Shown here: in pieces, positions 37,635 through 45,873 of the stretch
Position numbering within the stretch: position 1 is the stretch's first letter
Layout: every line of letters starts with the position of its first letter
DNA from: JACPHD01 sp964431805
Lineage (GTDB): Bacteria > Patescibacteriota > Patescibacteriia > Patescibacteriales > GWC2-42-12
Direction: 5' to 3'
Assembly: GCA_964431805.1 (NCBI GenBank)
Contig: CAYSKV010000009.1
Location: 1 to 48,330, forward strand
Length of the DNA stretch: 48,330 nt
Program-made: the position numbers and the translations under genes
The notes under the pieces: generated by a model
What the model was told of the DNA's origin: nothing
Database searches by the model: none
The model's input: the letters and a program-made list of their open reading frames with translations, nothing else

Positions 37635-39812
37635 TTATTTTTTAATTGAAGTAATCAACCCGTGACGTTTTTCCAGCCAAGACGAAGGTATTAAATCTAA
37701 GAAATTTCTAGTAATAAATATCGCGGTAAACATGGAAATAATAACACCTAAGCCTAAGGTGACTGCAAAACCTTTAACCGCGCTAGTCGTAAACATTATC
37801 AAAATGAAACAAGTAATTAAAGTATTAAAATTACTATCTCTAATTGACGGCCAAGCGCGTTTAAAACCATCTTCAATAGCGGTGGTGAGCGGTTTGCCGT
37901 TCGCAATTTCTTCTTTCATTCTAGCAAAAATTAAAATATTAGCATCAACGGCCATACCTATAGAAACAATAGCGCCGGCTAATCCAGATAGAGTTAAAGT
38001 TACTGGCGCTAAACCGCCGATGAAATACAATAAAATATAACTTAAAAAAGCAAATAATAAAAACCACCCATTAACCGTAATACCAATTAGAAGGAATATG
38101 CCAACCAACAATAAAGCGGCCATGGAAAAACCAATCTTAAATATAGCAAAAACTATTAAGCTATAAACCGTAAGAGCTAAAACTGCCATTAAGCCTGGTA
38201 ATCTATAAAATAGAATCATGAATAAGGCGATAATGATAAAACCGATAACACCAGCGCGAGCGCTATCCGCCATGGATTTTTGACCTAAGCTCGGTCCGAT
38301 AGTTTGTTGATTTACTAAATTAATCGGAACCGGTAAAGCTCCGGCATTAAGCCTTTGCGCTAACAATTTAGCTTCACTAATATTAAACTTACCAGAAATA
38401 ACCGCCTTACCGCCAGTAATTTTTTCATTAACATTCGGAACGCTAATCGCGTAACCGTCTAAATAAATCGCTACTGGCTTACTTATATTACGAGCCGTAA
38501 TATCCTCAAACATTTTTGCTCCCTCATCGTCAAAAACTAATGACACTTCAGGGGAGCCATTCTGAGAATCAAATTCTACTGTAGCTGATTTTAAATTTTT
38601 TCCGGTTAACTCAGTATTTTTCCATTCACTCTGCGACCCGATTATATCTTCCATAGTTTTAGTCGCGATAAAAATATGACTAACCTTTATTTCTTCAATT
38701 TTTCTTTCATCTTGCTTATAAATTAAATGATAGCCAAATTCTGTTTCTACCGGTCCAGAAATCGTGCCGACCGCCTGTTTAAATACTGCATCTTCAAAAG
38801 CCTGAACCATAGCACCAGCGCCAAACCAGCCTAATTCTCCAGCATTATCGCGCGCCCCAGGTTCAGTTGAATTTTGTTTAATTAAATCTTTAAAATTAGC
38901 TGTTGTAGCTTCGGCTTTTAGTTTATTAATTTTTGCTAAAGCCTCTTCTTTACTTAATCCGCTTTCGCAATTAGTTATACCAGCCCAACAAATTAACAAA
39001 TGCGAGGCTTTAACTTCTTTTTCTTCAGCGTTAGTAAAGGAATTAGTTTTTACTTTTTTATCTTCAACTTTTATAATTTCAAAACCGCCAGTAATTCTTC
39101 CTAAATCAGAGCTAGTTTTACCAACTTCAATTTTTTTAGCTAAATTATAAATTTCCGGATTATCTTTCTCTGTAATATAACCTAATTCGCCGCCCGAAGC
39201 TTTAGTTTTTTCATCTTGACTATAAGCGCTAGCTAAAGCTTTAAAATCACCGCCGGAAATAACTTTACCTAAAATTTCAGTAGCTTGTTTTTCAGCCGCT
39301 TTATTATAATCTTCTAATTGCTTAATCTCTTCAGCCGTCATTTGTCTAATTTCTGTATTTTGCTCTTTAAATTCAAGCAAAGGCGTTTCGCCAATCATCT
39401 TTATGGCCTGCTTCACGTCTTTAACTCCGGCTAATTCTACAATGATTCTGTAATCGCCGCCTGAAGTGCGATTAATCTGCACATTGGGCTCGCTAACGCC
39501 AAAAACATTGATTCTTCTCTCAATTACATCTCTAACGCCCTCAACCGCGTTACCTTTCTCAGCGGCCGAAAGAGCGGAAACATCTGCTTCGTAAGTTAAT
39601 TGAGTTCCACCTAATAAATCAAGGCCTAAAGTAAAAGGAATTTCTTTAACCTTTGGAAAAGGTATTTTAAATTTATCTACTGCCTTGTTATAGTAACTAC
39701 CAAAATCAATTAACGAAGTCGCTAAAACTAAAACCATTATACAAGCAAAAACTAACCAAACTTTCCCGCGGGCGCTTGGCTTTAATAATTTTTGTAAAAT
39801 ATTATCTGACAT
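37635..39812 (-). CDS. secD: Protein translocase subunit SecD with two inserted parvulin-like domains
   Basis: 725 aa, far longer than a minimal SecD. TM1 (17-36) is followed by LGLDLLGGTQLTYE and the P1 start GVRDVIERRINVFGVSEP. From about 152 to 396 there is an insertion: a first parvulin-like unit (about 175-250, FKALASAYSQDEKTKASGGELGY) and a better preserved second (about 268-366, AGELGWFGAGAMVQAFEDAV ... GYHLIYK). SecD then resumes (WKNTELTGKNLKSA, ISGKFNISEAKLLAQRLNAG) with five C-terminal helices including GMAVDANILIFARMKEE. Parvulins isomerise peptidyl-prolyl bonds, so this SecD may fold substrates as they emerge. Hairpin mosaic copy C ends 7 nt before its ATG. Confidence 0.95.
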   Translation of the reverse strand: MSDNILQKLLKPSARGKVWLVFACIMVLVLATSLIDFGSYYNKAVDKFKIPFPKVKEIPFTLGLDLLGGTQLTYEADVSALSAAEKGNAVEGVRDVIERRINVFGVSEPNVQINRTSGGDYRIIVELAGVKDVKQAIKMIGETPLLEFKEQNTEIRQMTAEEIKQLEDYNKAAEKQATEILGKVISGGDFKALASAYSQDEKTKASGGELGYITEKDNPEIYNLAKKIEVGKTSSDLGRITGGFEIIKVEDKKVKTNSFTNAEEKEVKASHLLICWAGITNCESGLSKEEALAKINKLKAEATTANFKDLIKQNSTEPGARDNAGELGWFGAGAMVQAFEDAVFKQAVGTISGPVETEFGYHLIYKQDERKIEEIKVSHIFIATKTMEDIIGSQSEWKNTELTGKNLKSATVEFDSQNGSPEVSLVFDDEGAKMFEDITARNISKPVAIYLDGYAISVPNVNEKITGGKAVISGKFNISEAKLLAQRLNAGALPVPINLVNQQTIGPSLGQKSMADSARAGVIGFIIIALFMILFYRLPGLMAVLALTVYSLIVFAIFKIGFSMAALLLVGIFLLIGITVNGWFLLFAFLSYILLYFIGGLAPVTLTLSGLAGAIVSIGMAVDANILIFARMKEEIANGKPLTTAIEDGFKRAWPSIRDSNFNTLITCFILIMFTTSAVKGFAVTLGLGVIISMFTAIFITRNFLDLIPSSWLEKRHGLITSIKK

Positions 39813-40067
39813 AATTATTTATCAAGTAAAAATTTAATGGCAGTAGGATTTTATCCGCTATTAAATTTTTACTTGATACGTTATATTTTTTGTTTATCCC
39901 CTTGCGGGGAAAATATTAAAAACTTTTTTAAAAAAAGTTTTTAAAGCTAGTAAATTAATAACACCCAATTAGGGTGCAAATGAATAAAGGCATTCTCTTA
40001 CTTAATATATTTTAGTTTAAATTTAAGATAAAATCAAGGGGAAATAAATGGCTAATATTAAAAAAAT
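39813..40067. other. Gene-free interval upstream of secD
   Basis: Between secD (start 39812) and the HD-domain gene (stop 40128) there is no credible ORF. It contains hairpin mosaic copy C (39820-39945), an AT-rich stretch that may carry the secD promoter although no convincing -35/-10 pair was found, and the terminator of the HD-domain gene (40068-40099). Confidence 0.6.
39820..39945 (-). repeat. Hairpin-mosaic repeat, copy C (secD leader)
   Basis: It has a perfect 19-bp stem, TATCAAGTAAAAATTTAAT (39820-39838) with its exact complement (39860-39878), a CCCCTTGCGGGG hairpin and a long AAAAACTTTTTT/AAAAAAGTTTTT stem. Against copy A the 19-bp stem differs at two pairs, both changed on both sides. 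The ACCCTAAAGGGT hairpin is missing here. Confidence 0.87.
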
Positions 40068-40099
40068 AACAGGTCGTGAATTTTCATTCTCGGCCTGTT
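40068..40099 (-). terminator. Terminator of the HD-domain gene
   Basis: AACAGGTCG (40068-40076) pairs with CGGCCTGTT (40091-40099) apart from one G-T position. The minus strand continues ATTTTTTTAA. Confidence 0.85.
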
Positions 40100-40127
40100 T
40101 TTATAATTTATTTGCTGCCGCAATTTA

Positions 40128-40919
40128 TCAACTAATAGATTTTTTAAATTTCTCCACTTTATCTCTGAGAGAAATTTGATAAATTGCATTTTCAATGAGT
40201 GTTTCCAACTCATTGCGGCAACCGAACAACAAATCCTGATAATCCTTCTTGGTTTTTCTTACCTTCTTGCTGCGCAAAGCTAAAAACGCTTCATACTCTA
40301 AAATCTGCACTTTTTGACTTCTAATAGGTAGGGAAAGAGACATGTTTTTAAAAATGTCGCATTTATCAACATTTTTAATTACGACACAGATTGGCGACTC
40401 CGCCAACCTGTTAAAATATATGCCGGCAGCAAGCTTATATTTTTTAGTCAACATTTTTAAAAGTTTTTTTCTGTTGCTGGAGAGACTACGACGATAAGAC
40501 CAATCTTTTTTCATTTCATGGTAATATTCAGCAATAAATTTGAAGGCTTCTTCTAAAATATGGTCTGGTAAATCACCTTTCTCTCCATCAAGCTTTGTGA
40601 GCCTAAAAACATCATCGGCAATCCTATCATTAAAATTTTTTTGGATATAATCTAGACTCTTTTTACCTGACTCTACTAAATCATGGAGTAAAGCCTTGAC
40701 TAATTCTTCTTCATCATGGACTCCCCTGCACCATAAAGACCAGGCGACAGAGATAGAATGGTCGGCTTCGTCCTGACCGTTTTTTCTTTTCATGCCGGCA
40801 TAAGACGAAATAACAACTTGAATCGCCCGCCCGAGAAGTAAAAATTCTTTGGCGATTGCCAATTCAAATAATTTTTGGGCTGCTCTGCTATACGAAAAGT
40901 CTTCCGTAAACTTTTTCAT
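40128..40919 (-). CDS. HD-domain protein (SpoT/YfbR-like phosphohydrolase)
   Basis: 263 aa from the ATG at 40919. Residues about 45-110 resemble the HD domain of SpoT-like hydrolases: KRKNGQDEADHSISVAWSLW, ALLHDLVESGKKSL (metal-binding His-Asp) and later VIKNVDKCDIFKNMS, matching the K.aDr.hN segment. No synthetase or TGS domain is present, so hydrolysis of (p)ppGpp or a related nucleotide is only a possibility. AGGTGA sits 6 nt before this ATG, one of few plausible ribosome binding sites here; a GTG three codons upstream is the alternative start. The gene seems less AT-rich than its neighbours and has its own terminator, hinting at later acquisition. Confidence 0.7.
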   Translation of the reverse strand: MKKFTEDFSYSRAAQKLFELAIAKEFLLLGRAIQVVISSYAGMKRKNGQDEADHSISVAWSLWCRGVHDEEELVKALLHDLVESGKKSLDYIQKNFNDRIADDVFRLTKLDGEKGDLPDHILEEAFKFIAEYYHEMKKDWSYRRSLSSNRKKLLKMLTKKYKLAAGIYFNRLAESPICVVIKNVDKCDIFKNMSLSLPIRSQKVQILEYEAFLALRSKKVRKTKKDYQDLLFGCRNELETLIENAIYQISLRDKVEKFKKSIS

Positions 40920-41035
40920 ACCTCTCACCTCTCTTTCATTTTAATATTTGTTGTTTTGATTATTTTATTATAAAGATCATTATTTTTTTCATACTTTACT
41001 CCGGTTGAAATAAAAAGTCAATTATAAATTAAAAT

Positions 41036-41069
41036 AAAAAAACAGGCATAAAATTTTACTACCTGTTTT
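41036..41069 (-). terminator. Terminator of secA
   Basis: AAACAGG (41040-41046) pairs with CCTGTTT (41062-41068) around a 15-nt loop; on the minus strand seven T follow. It lies 7 nt after the secA stop. Confidence 0.85.
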
Positions 41070-41075
41070 AATATA

Positions 41076-43904
41076 TTATTTTCCGCAACACTTTTTAAAC
41101 TTTTTTCCCGAGCCGCAGGGACAGAGATCATTGCGTCCCACTTTTTCCCCTTCGGCGTCTTTAACTTTTTCATGCACTAGGTCGACGGTATCATTTTTCT
41201 TTTTGCTATCGCCGGTTTGTTTAAAAGCTGAGAATGAACCGGTATTTTTATCCATGGTTTTAGCCGGCGCGATATAATTTTGTGGCCTCATTTTTAGAGA
41301 CGGCGCGACAAAATTTCCTAAATCAGCCACTTTAAATATAGAATAAGCGACTTGCTTTTGAATTAAATTATTTAATTCGTTATATAAAATATAAGCTTCT
41401 TTTTTATATTCAACTAACGGATCATGCTGACCATAACCCCTTAGCCCTATGCCGTGGCGCATATGATCCATAGCTTCTAAATGCTCAATCCAAAGCATAT
41501 CGATTGATCTAATTAAAACTGATTTTTCAACCTGCAACCAATTAACGCCTGCCTCGCCCGCTAACTTAGTAATTTTTTCATAATTGGTTTTAGTTAAGTC
41601 AACTAAATGCTCAATAATTTTTGTTCTAACTCTTACTTTATCTAATTTATCTCCGTCTTTGACAAGCGCCATTAAATCCTCTTTTAATTTAGCTGGAACA
41701 TTAAAAATGGTTGAGGTAACCTGATAAATTTCTTGGATATTCCAATCTCTAGAACTTTCCGCGGCCGTATGAAAAATTACCGCCTGCTCAATTTCATTTT
41801 CAATCATTTCTAAAATTATAGAAGACAAACTTCTTTCGTCGTTATGAGCGACCGGAGGGAGCGTGGCGATCTCATGCTCTGCCGATGTTTGTGAGATTGC
41901 TTCGTCGCTATCGCTCCTCGCAATGACAGTGGAGTCTTTTTTCTCCGCTAATTCTAAAATTTCTCTACGTTTTTTATAAATGCTTTCTCTATGCTTATTA
42001 ATTACGTCGTCATATTCAACTAAATGTTTTCTAATATCAAAGTTATTACCTTCAACTTTTCTCTGCGCCGATTCAATAGAGCGCGACACCATGCCGTTTT
42101 CTATGGGCATATCTTCCGGCACTTTTAAAGTTGACATTAAACTTTTCATTTTGTCGCCGCCAAAAATTCTCATTAAATCATCTTCCATGGAAACATAAAA
42201 CTGAGACGAACCAGCGTCGCCTTGGCGTCCAGCGCGGCCTCTTAACTGATTATCAATACGCCTTGATTCATGACGCTCAGTCCCGATAATATGCAAACCT
42301 CCAACTTCGTTTACTTTTTTCTGCTCTTCAGGATTAACCGGATTACCGCCTAAAATAATATCAACGCCGCGACCAGCCATATTAGTAGCGATAGTTACGC
42401 CGCCGAATTCACCGGCGCGCGCTATAATTTGCGCTTCTTTTTCATGATGTTTAGCATTTAAAATTTGCGGAATAACGCCTTCGCGCTCTAGCATCTCGCC
42501 TAAAAGTTCATTTTTTTCTATAGAAATAGTACCGACTAAAACCGGTTGGCCGGTGGCATGTCGACGTTTAACTTCCTGAACCACGGCTTTAAATTTTCCC
42601 ATTTCCGTGGCATAAATTAAATCATTTAAATCTTTTCTCGCCATCGGCCGATTAGTCGGAACAACTACGGTTTCTAAGCTATAAATTTTTGAAAATTCTT
42701 CAGCTTCGGTTACGGCCGTACCGGTCATACCGGAAAGTTTAGTATACATTCTAAAATAATTTTGAAAAGTGACCGTAGCTAAAGTTTGGGATTCGCGTTG
42801 AATCTCTACTTTTTCTTTAGCTTCTATGGCTTGATGCAAACCTTCGCTATAGCGGCGGCCGTGCATTAAACGGCCGGTAAATTCATCAACGATAATAACC
42901 TCGCCATCTTTAATTACATAATCGCGATCGCGTTTAAATAATACTCGCGCTTTTAAAGCTTGTTCAATATGATGCACATCCGACATGCCGTTAGCGACAT
43001 AAATATTTTCTACGCCTAAAAATTTTTCCATTTTAGCGATGCCAGCCTCGCTTAAAGTAGCGGCGCGCATTTTTTCATCAATATTATAATCTTCATTTTC
43101 AGTTAGTCGTTCTACGAGTTGAGCAAATTTATAATATTTATCAGTTGATTCTTCGGCCGGCGCGCTAATAATTAACGGGGTTCTAGCTTCATCAATTAAA
43201 ATTGAATCGACTTCATCAACGATAGCATAATTTAAACCGCGCTGAACCATAGCCTCAAGACTCGGCGCCATATTGTCTCGTAAATAATCAAAACCATATT
43301 CATTGTTAGTGCCGTATAAAATGTCGCAAGCATAGGCCTGTTTTCTTGGCACAAGTTTTAAAGGAGATTCTATCTGATCGTCGGTTAGATTGTTTTCGTC
43401 TTGAGAAAATTTAAAAGCTTGTTCGTGGGTAATACAGCCTACTGTAAGACCTAAAAAATTATAAACTCTACCCATCCACTCGGCATCGCGTTTTGCTAAA
43501 TAATCATTAACGGTTATAACATGAACGCCGCGACCAGTTAAAGCATTTAAATAAGCTGGCAAGGTCGCAACTAAAGTTTTACCTTCTCCGGTTCTCATTT
43601 CCGCAATCTGGCCATGATGAAGCACCATGCCGCCCATTAATTGAACGTCATAATGTCTTTGGCCTAAAACTCTTCTGGCCGCTTCGCGCACCACGGCGAA
43701 AACCTCTGGTAAAATTTCATTTAATTTTTCGCCACTAGCTTCCGAGCCTAATCTATTTTTAAACTCCCCTGTTTGCTTCTTTAACTCCTCATCATTCATA
43801 GCCTTAAATTTATCTTCTAGGCTATTAATTTTCTCTACAGTCGGCCTTAAAGTTTTAATAACTTTTTCATTTGGATCGCCAAAAATTTTATCTAAAATGC
43901 TCAT
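41076..43904 (-). CDS. secA: Protein translocase ATPase SecA
   Basis: 942 aa from MSILDKIFGDPNEKV. Walker A MRTGEGKTLVATLPAYL, the DEAD-type DEVDSILIDEARTPLIIS, RGVDIILGGNP, and GRAGRQGDAGSSQFYVS are all standard. The C-terminus is the zinc-binding tail GRNDLCPCGSGKKFKKCCGK, which binds SecB or ribosomes in other bacteria. It drives secreted proteins through SecYEG. Residues 660-689 are a translated GTCATTGCGAG repeat (VIARSDSDEAISQ ... VAHND) placed between the helical scaffold and the next domain. The frame continues upstream to 43955, but that codon overlaps the -10 box, so 43904 is the start. Confidence 0.97.
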   Translation of the reverse strand: MSILDKIFGDPNEKVIKTLRPTVEKINSLEDKFKAMNDEELKKQTGEFKNRLGSEASGEKLNEILPEVFAVVREAARRVLGQRHYDVQLMGGMVLHHGQIAEMRTGEGKTLVATLPAYLNALTGRGVHVITVNDYLAKRDAEWMGRVYNFLGLTVGCITHEQAFKFSQDENNLTDDQIESPLKLVPRKQAYACDILYGTNNEYGFDYLRDNMAPSLEAMVQRGLNYAIVDEVDSILIDEARTPLIISAPAEESTDKYYKFAQLVERLTENEDYNIDEKMRAATLSEAGIAKMEKFLGVENIYVANGMSDVHHIEQALKARVLFKRDRDYVIKDGEVIIVDEFTGRLMHGRRYSEGLHQAIEAKEKVEIQRESQTLATVTFQNYFRMYTKLSGMTGTAVTEAEEFSKIYSLETVVVPTNRPMARKDLNDLIYATEMGKFKAVVQEVKRRHATGQPVLVGTISIEKNELLGEMLEREGVIPQILNAKHHEKEAQIIARAGEFGGVTIATNMAGRGVDIILGGNPVNPEEQKKVNEVGGLHIIGTERHESRRIDNQLRGRAGRQGDAGSSQFYVSMEDDLMRIFGGDKMKSLMSTLKVPEDMPIENGMVSRSIESAQRKVEGNNFDIRKHLVEYDDVINKHRESIYKKRREILELAEKKDSTVIARSDSDEAISQTSAEHEIATLPPVAHNDERSLSSIILEMIENEIEQAVIFHTAAESSRDWNIQEIYQVTSTIFNVPAKLKEDLMALVKDGDKLDKVRVRTKIIEHLVDLTKTNYEKITKLAGEAGVNWLQVEKSVLIRSIDMLWIEHLEAMDHMRHGIGLRGYGQHDPLVEYKKEAYILYNELNNLIQKQVAYSIFKVADLGNFVAPSLKMRPQNYIAPAKTMDKNTGSFSAFKQTGDSKKKNDTVDLVHEKVKDAEGEKVGRNDLCPCGSGKKFKKCCGK
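41838..41927. repeat. GTCATTGCGAG palindromic repeat, copy 2, inside secA
   Basis: 90 bp, exactly 30 codons. Read on the minus strand it begins GTCATTGCGAGGAGCGATAG and ends in a degenerate inverted copy (CGCTCATAACGAC). It starts at the first base of codon 660 of secA and keeps the frame open. Confidence 0.88.
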
Positions 43905-43915
43905 ATTATAAAAAC

Positions 43916-43931
43916 CCACGCTCAAGCGTGG
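43916..43931 (-). promoter_or_regulatory. Terminator-like hairpin in the secA leader
   Basis: CCACGC and GCGTGG form a 6-bp stem with a 4-nt loop; on the minus strand GTTTTTATAA follows, 11 nt before the secA ATG. It lies between promoter and start codon, where it could act as an attenuator or block ribosome access. Confidence 0.5.
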
Positions 43932-43954
43932 CATTAATTTATTAGAATAAATCA

Positions 43955-43983
43955 ATTATACAACTTAATATGTAAAAAATCAA
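43955..43983 (-). promoter_or_regulatory. Promoter of secA
   Basis: Minus strand TTGATT (43978-43983), 17-nt spacer, perfect TATAAT (43955-43960). The transcript leader is about 45 nt and includes the hairpin at 43916-43931. Confidence 0.75.
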
Positions 43984-44060
43984 TAAATTATAGAATTAGA
44001 CTAATATTGACAAGATTACTATAATATGTTATATCAAAAAATTGTAAAAAAATAAAAACA

Positions 44061-44085
44061 ACCGCCAGGATTTTAAACTGGCGGT
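44061..44085 (-). terminator. Terminator of hpf
   Basis: ACCGCCAG (44061-44068) pairs with CTGGCGGT (44078-44085). The minus strand continues TGTTTTTATTTTTT. It lies 23 nt after the hpf stop. Confidence 0.85.
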
Positions 44086-44107
44086 TTTTCTTTTTCTAAA
44101 AATTGTT

Positions 44108-44452
44108 TTAAATAATTTTGCTTAATTTCTTTTTCTGCTTACTTCTGTCTATTTTCTTATCTTTATATTTTTTTATAACCAACTCTAAATGATCTTTTAC
44201 TTTATCAATAGCTTTAAATAAATCTTTTTCGGTTTTTTCTACGCGAAGTAAATCGCTACCAAAAGACAAATTAACTTCAGCCGCATAAATTTCACCTTTT
44301 AAATGATGGTTAGTGGTTTTACTAACTTCTACGCGAGCATTAATAATTTTAAGCTTACCGAAATATTTATCCAACATATCCATTTTTTTCTGCACATAAC
44401 TTTTTAACTTCGGCGTTAATTCTAAATTAGTCGCTTTAATGCTTAATTTCAT
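44108..44452 (-). CDS. hpf: Ribosome hibernation promoting factor, short form
   Basis: 114 aa. The RaiA/HPF fold is clear: IKATNLELTPKLKSYVQKKMDMLDKYFGKL, then ARVEVSKTTNHHLKGEIYAAEVNLSF and LRVEKTEKDLFKAIDKVKDHLELVIKKYKDK. It binds the small ribosomal subunit in slow growth and blocks tRNA and mRNA binding. The C-terminal dimerisation domain of long HPF is missing, replaced by a short basic tail. A GTCATTGCGAG repeat fills the gap upstream of it. Confidence 0.92.
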   Translation of the reverse strand: MKLSIKATNLELTPKLKSYVQKKMDMLDKYFGKLKIINARVEVSKTTNHHLKGEIYAAEVNLSFGSDLLRVEKTEKDLFKAIDKVKDHLELVIKKYKDKKIDRSKQKKKLSKII

Positions 44453-44469
44453 AAATTTCTTTAATTTAT

Positions 44470-44607
44470 GTCATTGCGAGGAGTCCGCTCTGGGCGGACG
44501 ACGTGGCAATCTAACATACTATTTATTAAATTATAATTTATTTTTAAAAAATAAGTCTTATCTTATTAAATTGTTCGTTAGATTGCTTCGCTTACGCTCG
44601 CAATGAC
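44470..44607. repeat. GTCATTGCGAG palindromic repeat, copy 3
   Basis: 138 bp between hpf and the RseP-type gene. The ends are GTCATTGCGAG and CTCGCAATGAC, both perfect. Its right part TTAGATTGCTTCGCT matches copy 1, while the centre holds about 50 nt of A/T-rich sequence absent from copy 2. Confidence 0.9.
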
Positions 44608-44611
44608 AATC

Positions 44612-45775
44612 TTAGAACATTTTATCCCAAATATTTTTAAAAACATCACCAAACCTAGCTACGTCTCTAACTGTTACTATTAACACTAAAAGCATTAATA
44701 AAGCGAAACCAATATTATGAATAGCGCCTTCAACTTCCCTTTTAACCGGCGATCGTTTTATTTTCTCAATAATTAAAAATAAAATTCTTCCGCCATCTAA
44801 AGCTGGAAAAGGAAAAAAGTTTATAACCGCTAAATTAATTGATAGTAACGCCGTAAACTGTAAAAGATAAGTTAAGCCCATTCGCGCTACCTGGCCGGTT
44901 AAAGTAGCAATGCCAACTGGCCCGGATAAATCCGCGGTTACACCATGGCCTAAAATCAACCCCTTTATTAATTCATAAAATGCCACAATAATCGCCCAAG
45001 TTAAAAGCAATGTCATTTTTATACCTTCAAAAATCGCTAAATACCAAGGGTAGCTTACAATACCAGTTTCGGTAATGGCAACGCCGATACCTCCCCTATT
45101 TGTTTCGGCCATTAATTTCGGCGTAATCCCCACTTCAATTAAATCCTGACCGCGTTTTATTTTATAATTTAAATTTTTATCAATACTAGCCGCAACATAA
45201 CTTTGCAACTCCTGATAATTTACGAAACTCTGATTATCAATAGCTACTATTGTATCGCCAATTTTTAAACCAGCTAAAGCGGCCGGAGTATTTTCCATAA
45301 CTTGCATAATCTGAATTTTTTTATCACTTACGTTAGCCTGAGAATTTAATTGACCGTCTAAAGACTGGGGCAAGCCAATTATAAAACCGAAACTAATCAA
45401 AACCGCCGCTAAAACAATATTCATCACTACGCCGGCAGAAAGCATAAAAGCTCTTTGCCAAATTTTTTTACTGGCGAAACTATCCGGTTCGACTTGATCT
45501 TCGCCGTTTTCACCTTTAATTTTTACGAAACCGCCAAGCGGCAACCAATTAATAGAATAAATCGTCTTAGGAGAATCGGAGACTTCTTTAGCGCCACGAA
45601 CAAATTTCCATTGGCCTTGATCATTTTTATAAATGCCAAAAGCTCTAGGTGGAAAACCTAGGCCAAATTCTTCAGCTTTAACGCCAAATTTTCGCGCCAT
45701 AGCAAAATGACCGAGTTCATGAGCTAACACCAAAACAGATAAAACTATGAAAAAAATAATTATTGTTAACAACAT
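44612..45775 (-). CDS. rseP: RseP-type site-2 metalloprotease (M50)
   Basis: 387 aa. The zinc site HELGH is at residues 19-23 in the first helix, and the second conserved site is FPALDGGRILF near 325. One PDZ domain lies between (about 150-230, VMENTPAALAGLKIGDTIVAIDNQ). There are three to four membrane helices. These intramembrane proteases cut membrane-bound anti-sigma factors or signal-peptide remnants; E. coli RseP has two PDZ domains, this one has one. The exact substrate is unknown, and the symbol is by family. It follows frr, separated by a repeat-like AT-rich gap. Confidence 0.9.
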   Translation of the reverse strand: MLLTIIIFFIVLSVLVLAHELGHFAMARKFGVKAEEFGLGFPPRAFGIYKNDQGQWKFVRGAKEVSDSPKTIYSINWLPLGGFVKIKGENGEDQVEPDSFASKKIWQRAFMLSAGVVMNIVLAAVLISFGFIIGLPQSLDGQLNSQANVSDKKIQIMQVMENTPAALAGLKIGDTIVAIDNQSFVNYQELQSYVAASIDKNLNYKIKRGQDLIEVGITPKLMAETNRGGIGVAITETGIVSYPWYLAIFEGIKMTLLLTWAIIVAFYELIKGLILGHGVTADLSGPVGIATLTGQVARMGLTYLLQFTALLSINLAVINFFPFPALDGGRILFLIIEKIKRSPVKREVEGAIHNIGFALLMLLVLIVTVRDVARFGDVFKNIWDKMF

Positions 45776-45777
45776 AC

Positions 45778-45872
45778 AAAAAATTTCTAATTTTTAATTT
45801 CTAATTTCTAAACAATGCTTCAATTTATCAATTATTCAATTGAAAATTAAAAATTGATTATTGAAAATTACA
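45778..45872. repeat. AT-rich low-complexity inverted repeats between frr and rseP
   Basis: Overlapping repeats of the type TTTCTAATTTTTAATTTCTAATTTC are followed by CAATTATTCAATTGAAAATT and its near-complements. No gene is present. It may form several alternative hairpins; no related second copy was noticed in the window. Confidence 0.5.
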
Positions 45873-45873
45873 C

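Noticed and set aside
43905..43955. 17-residue N-terminal extension of SecA
   Set aside because: Its start codon coincides with the -10 box of the promoter and the extension reads through the leader hairpin.
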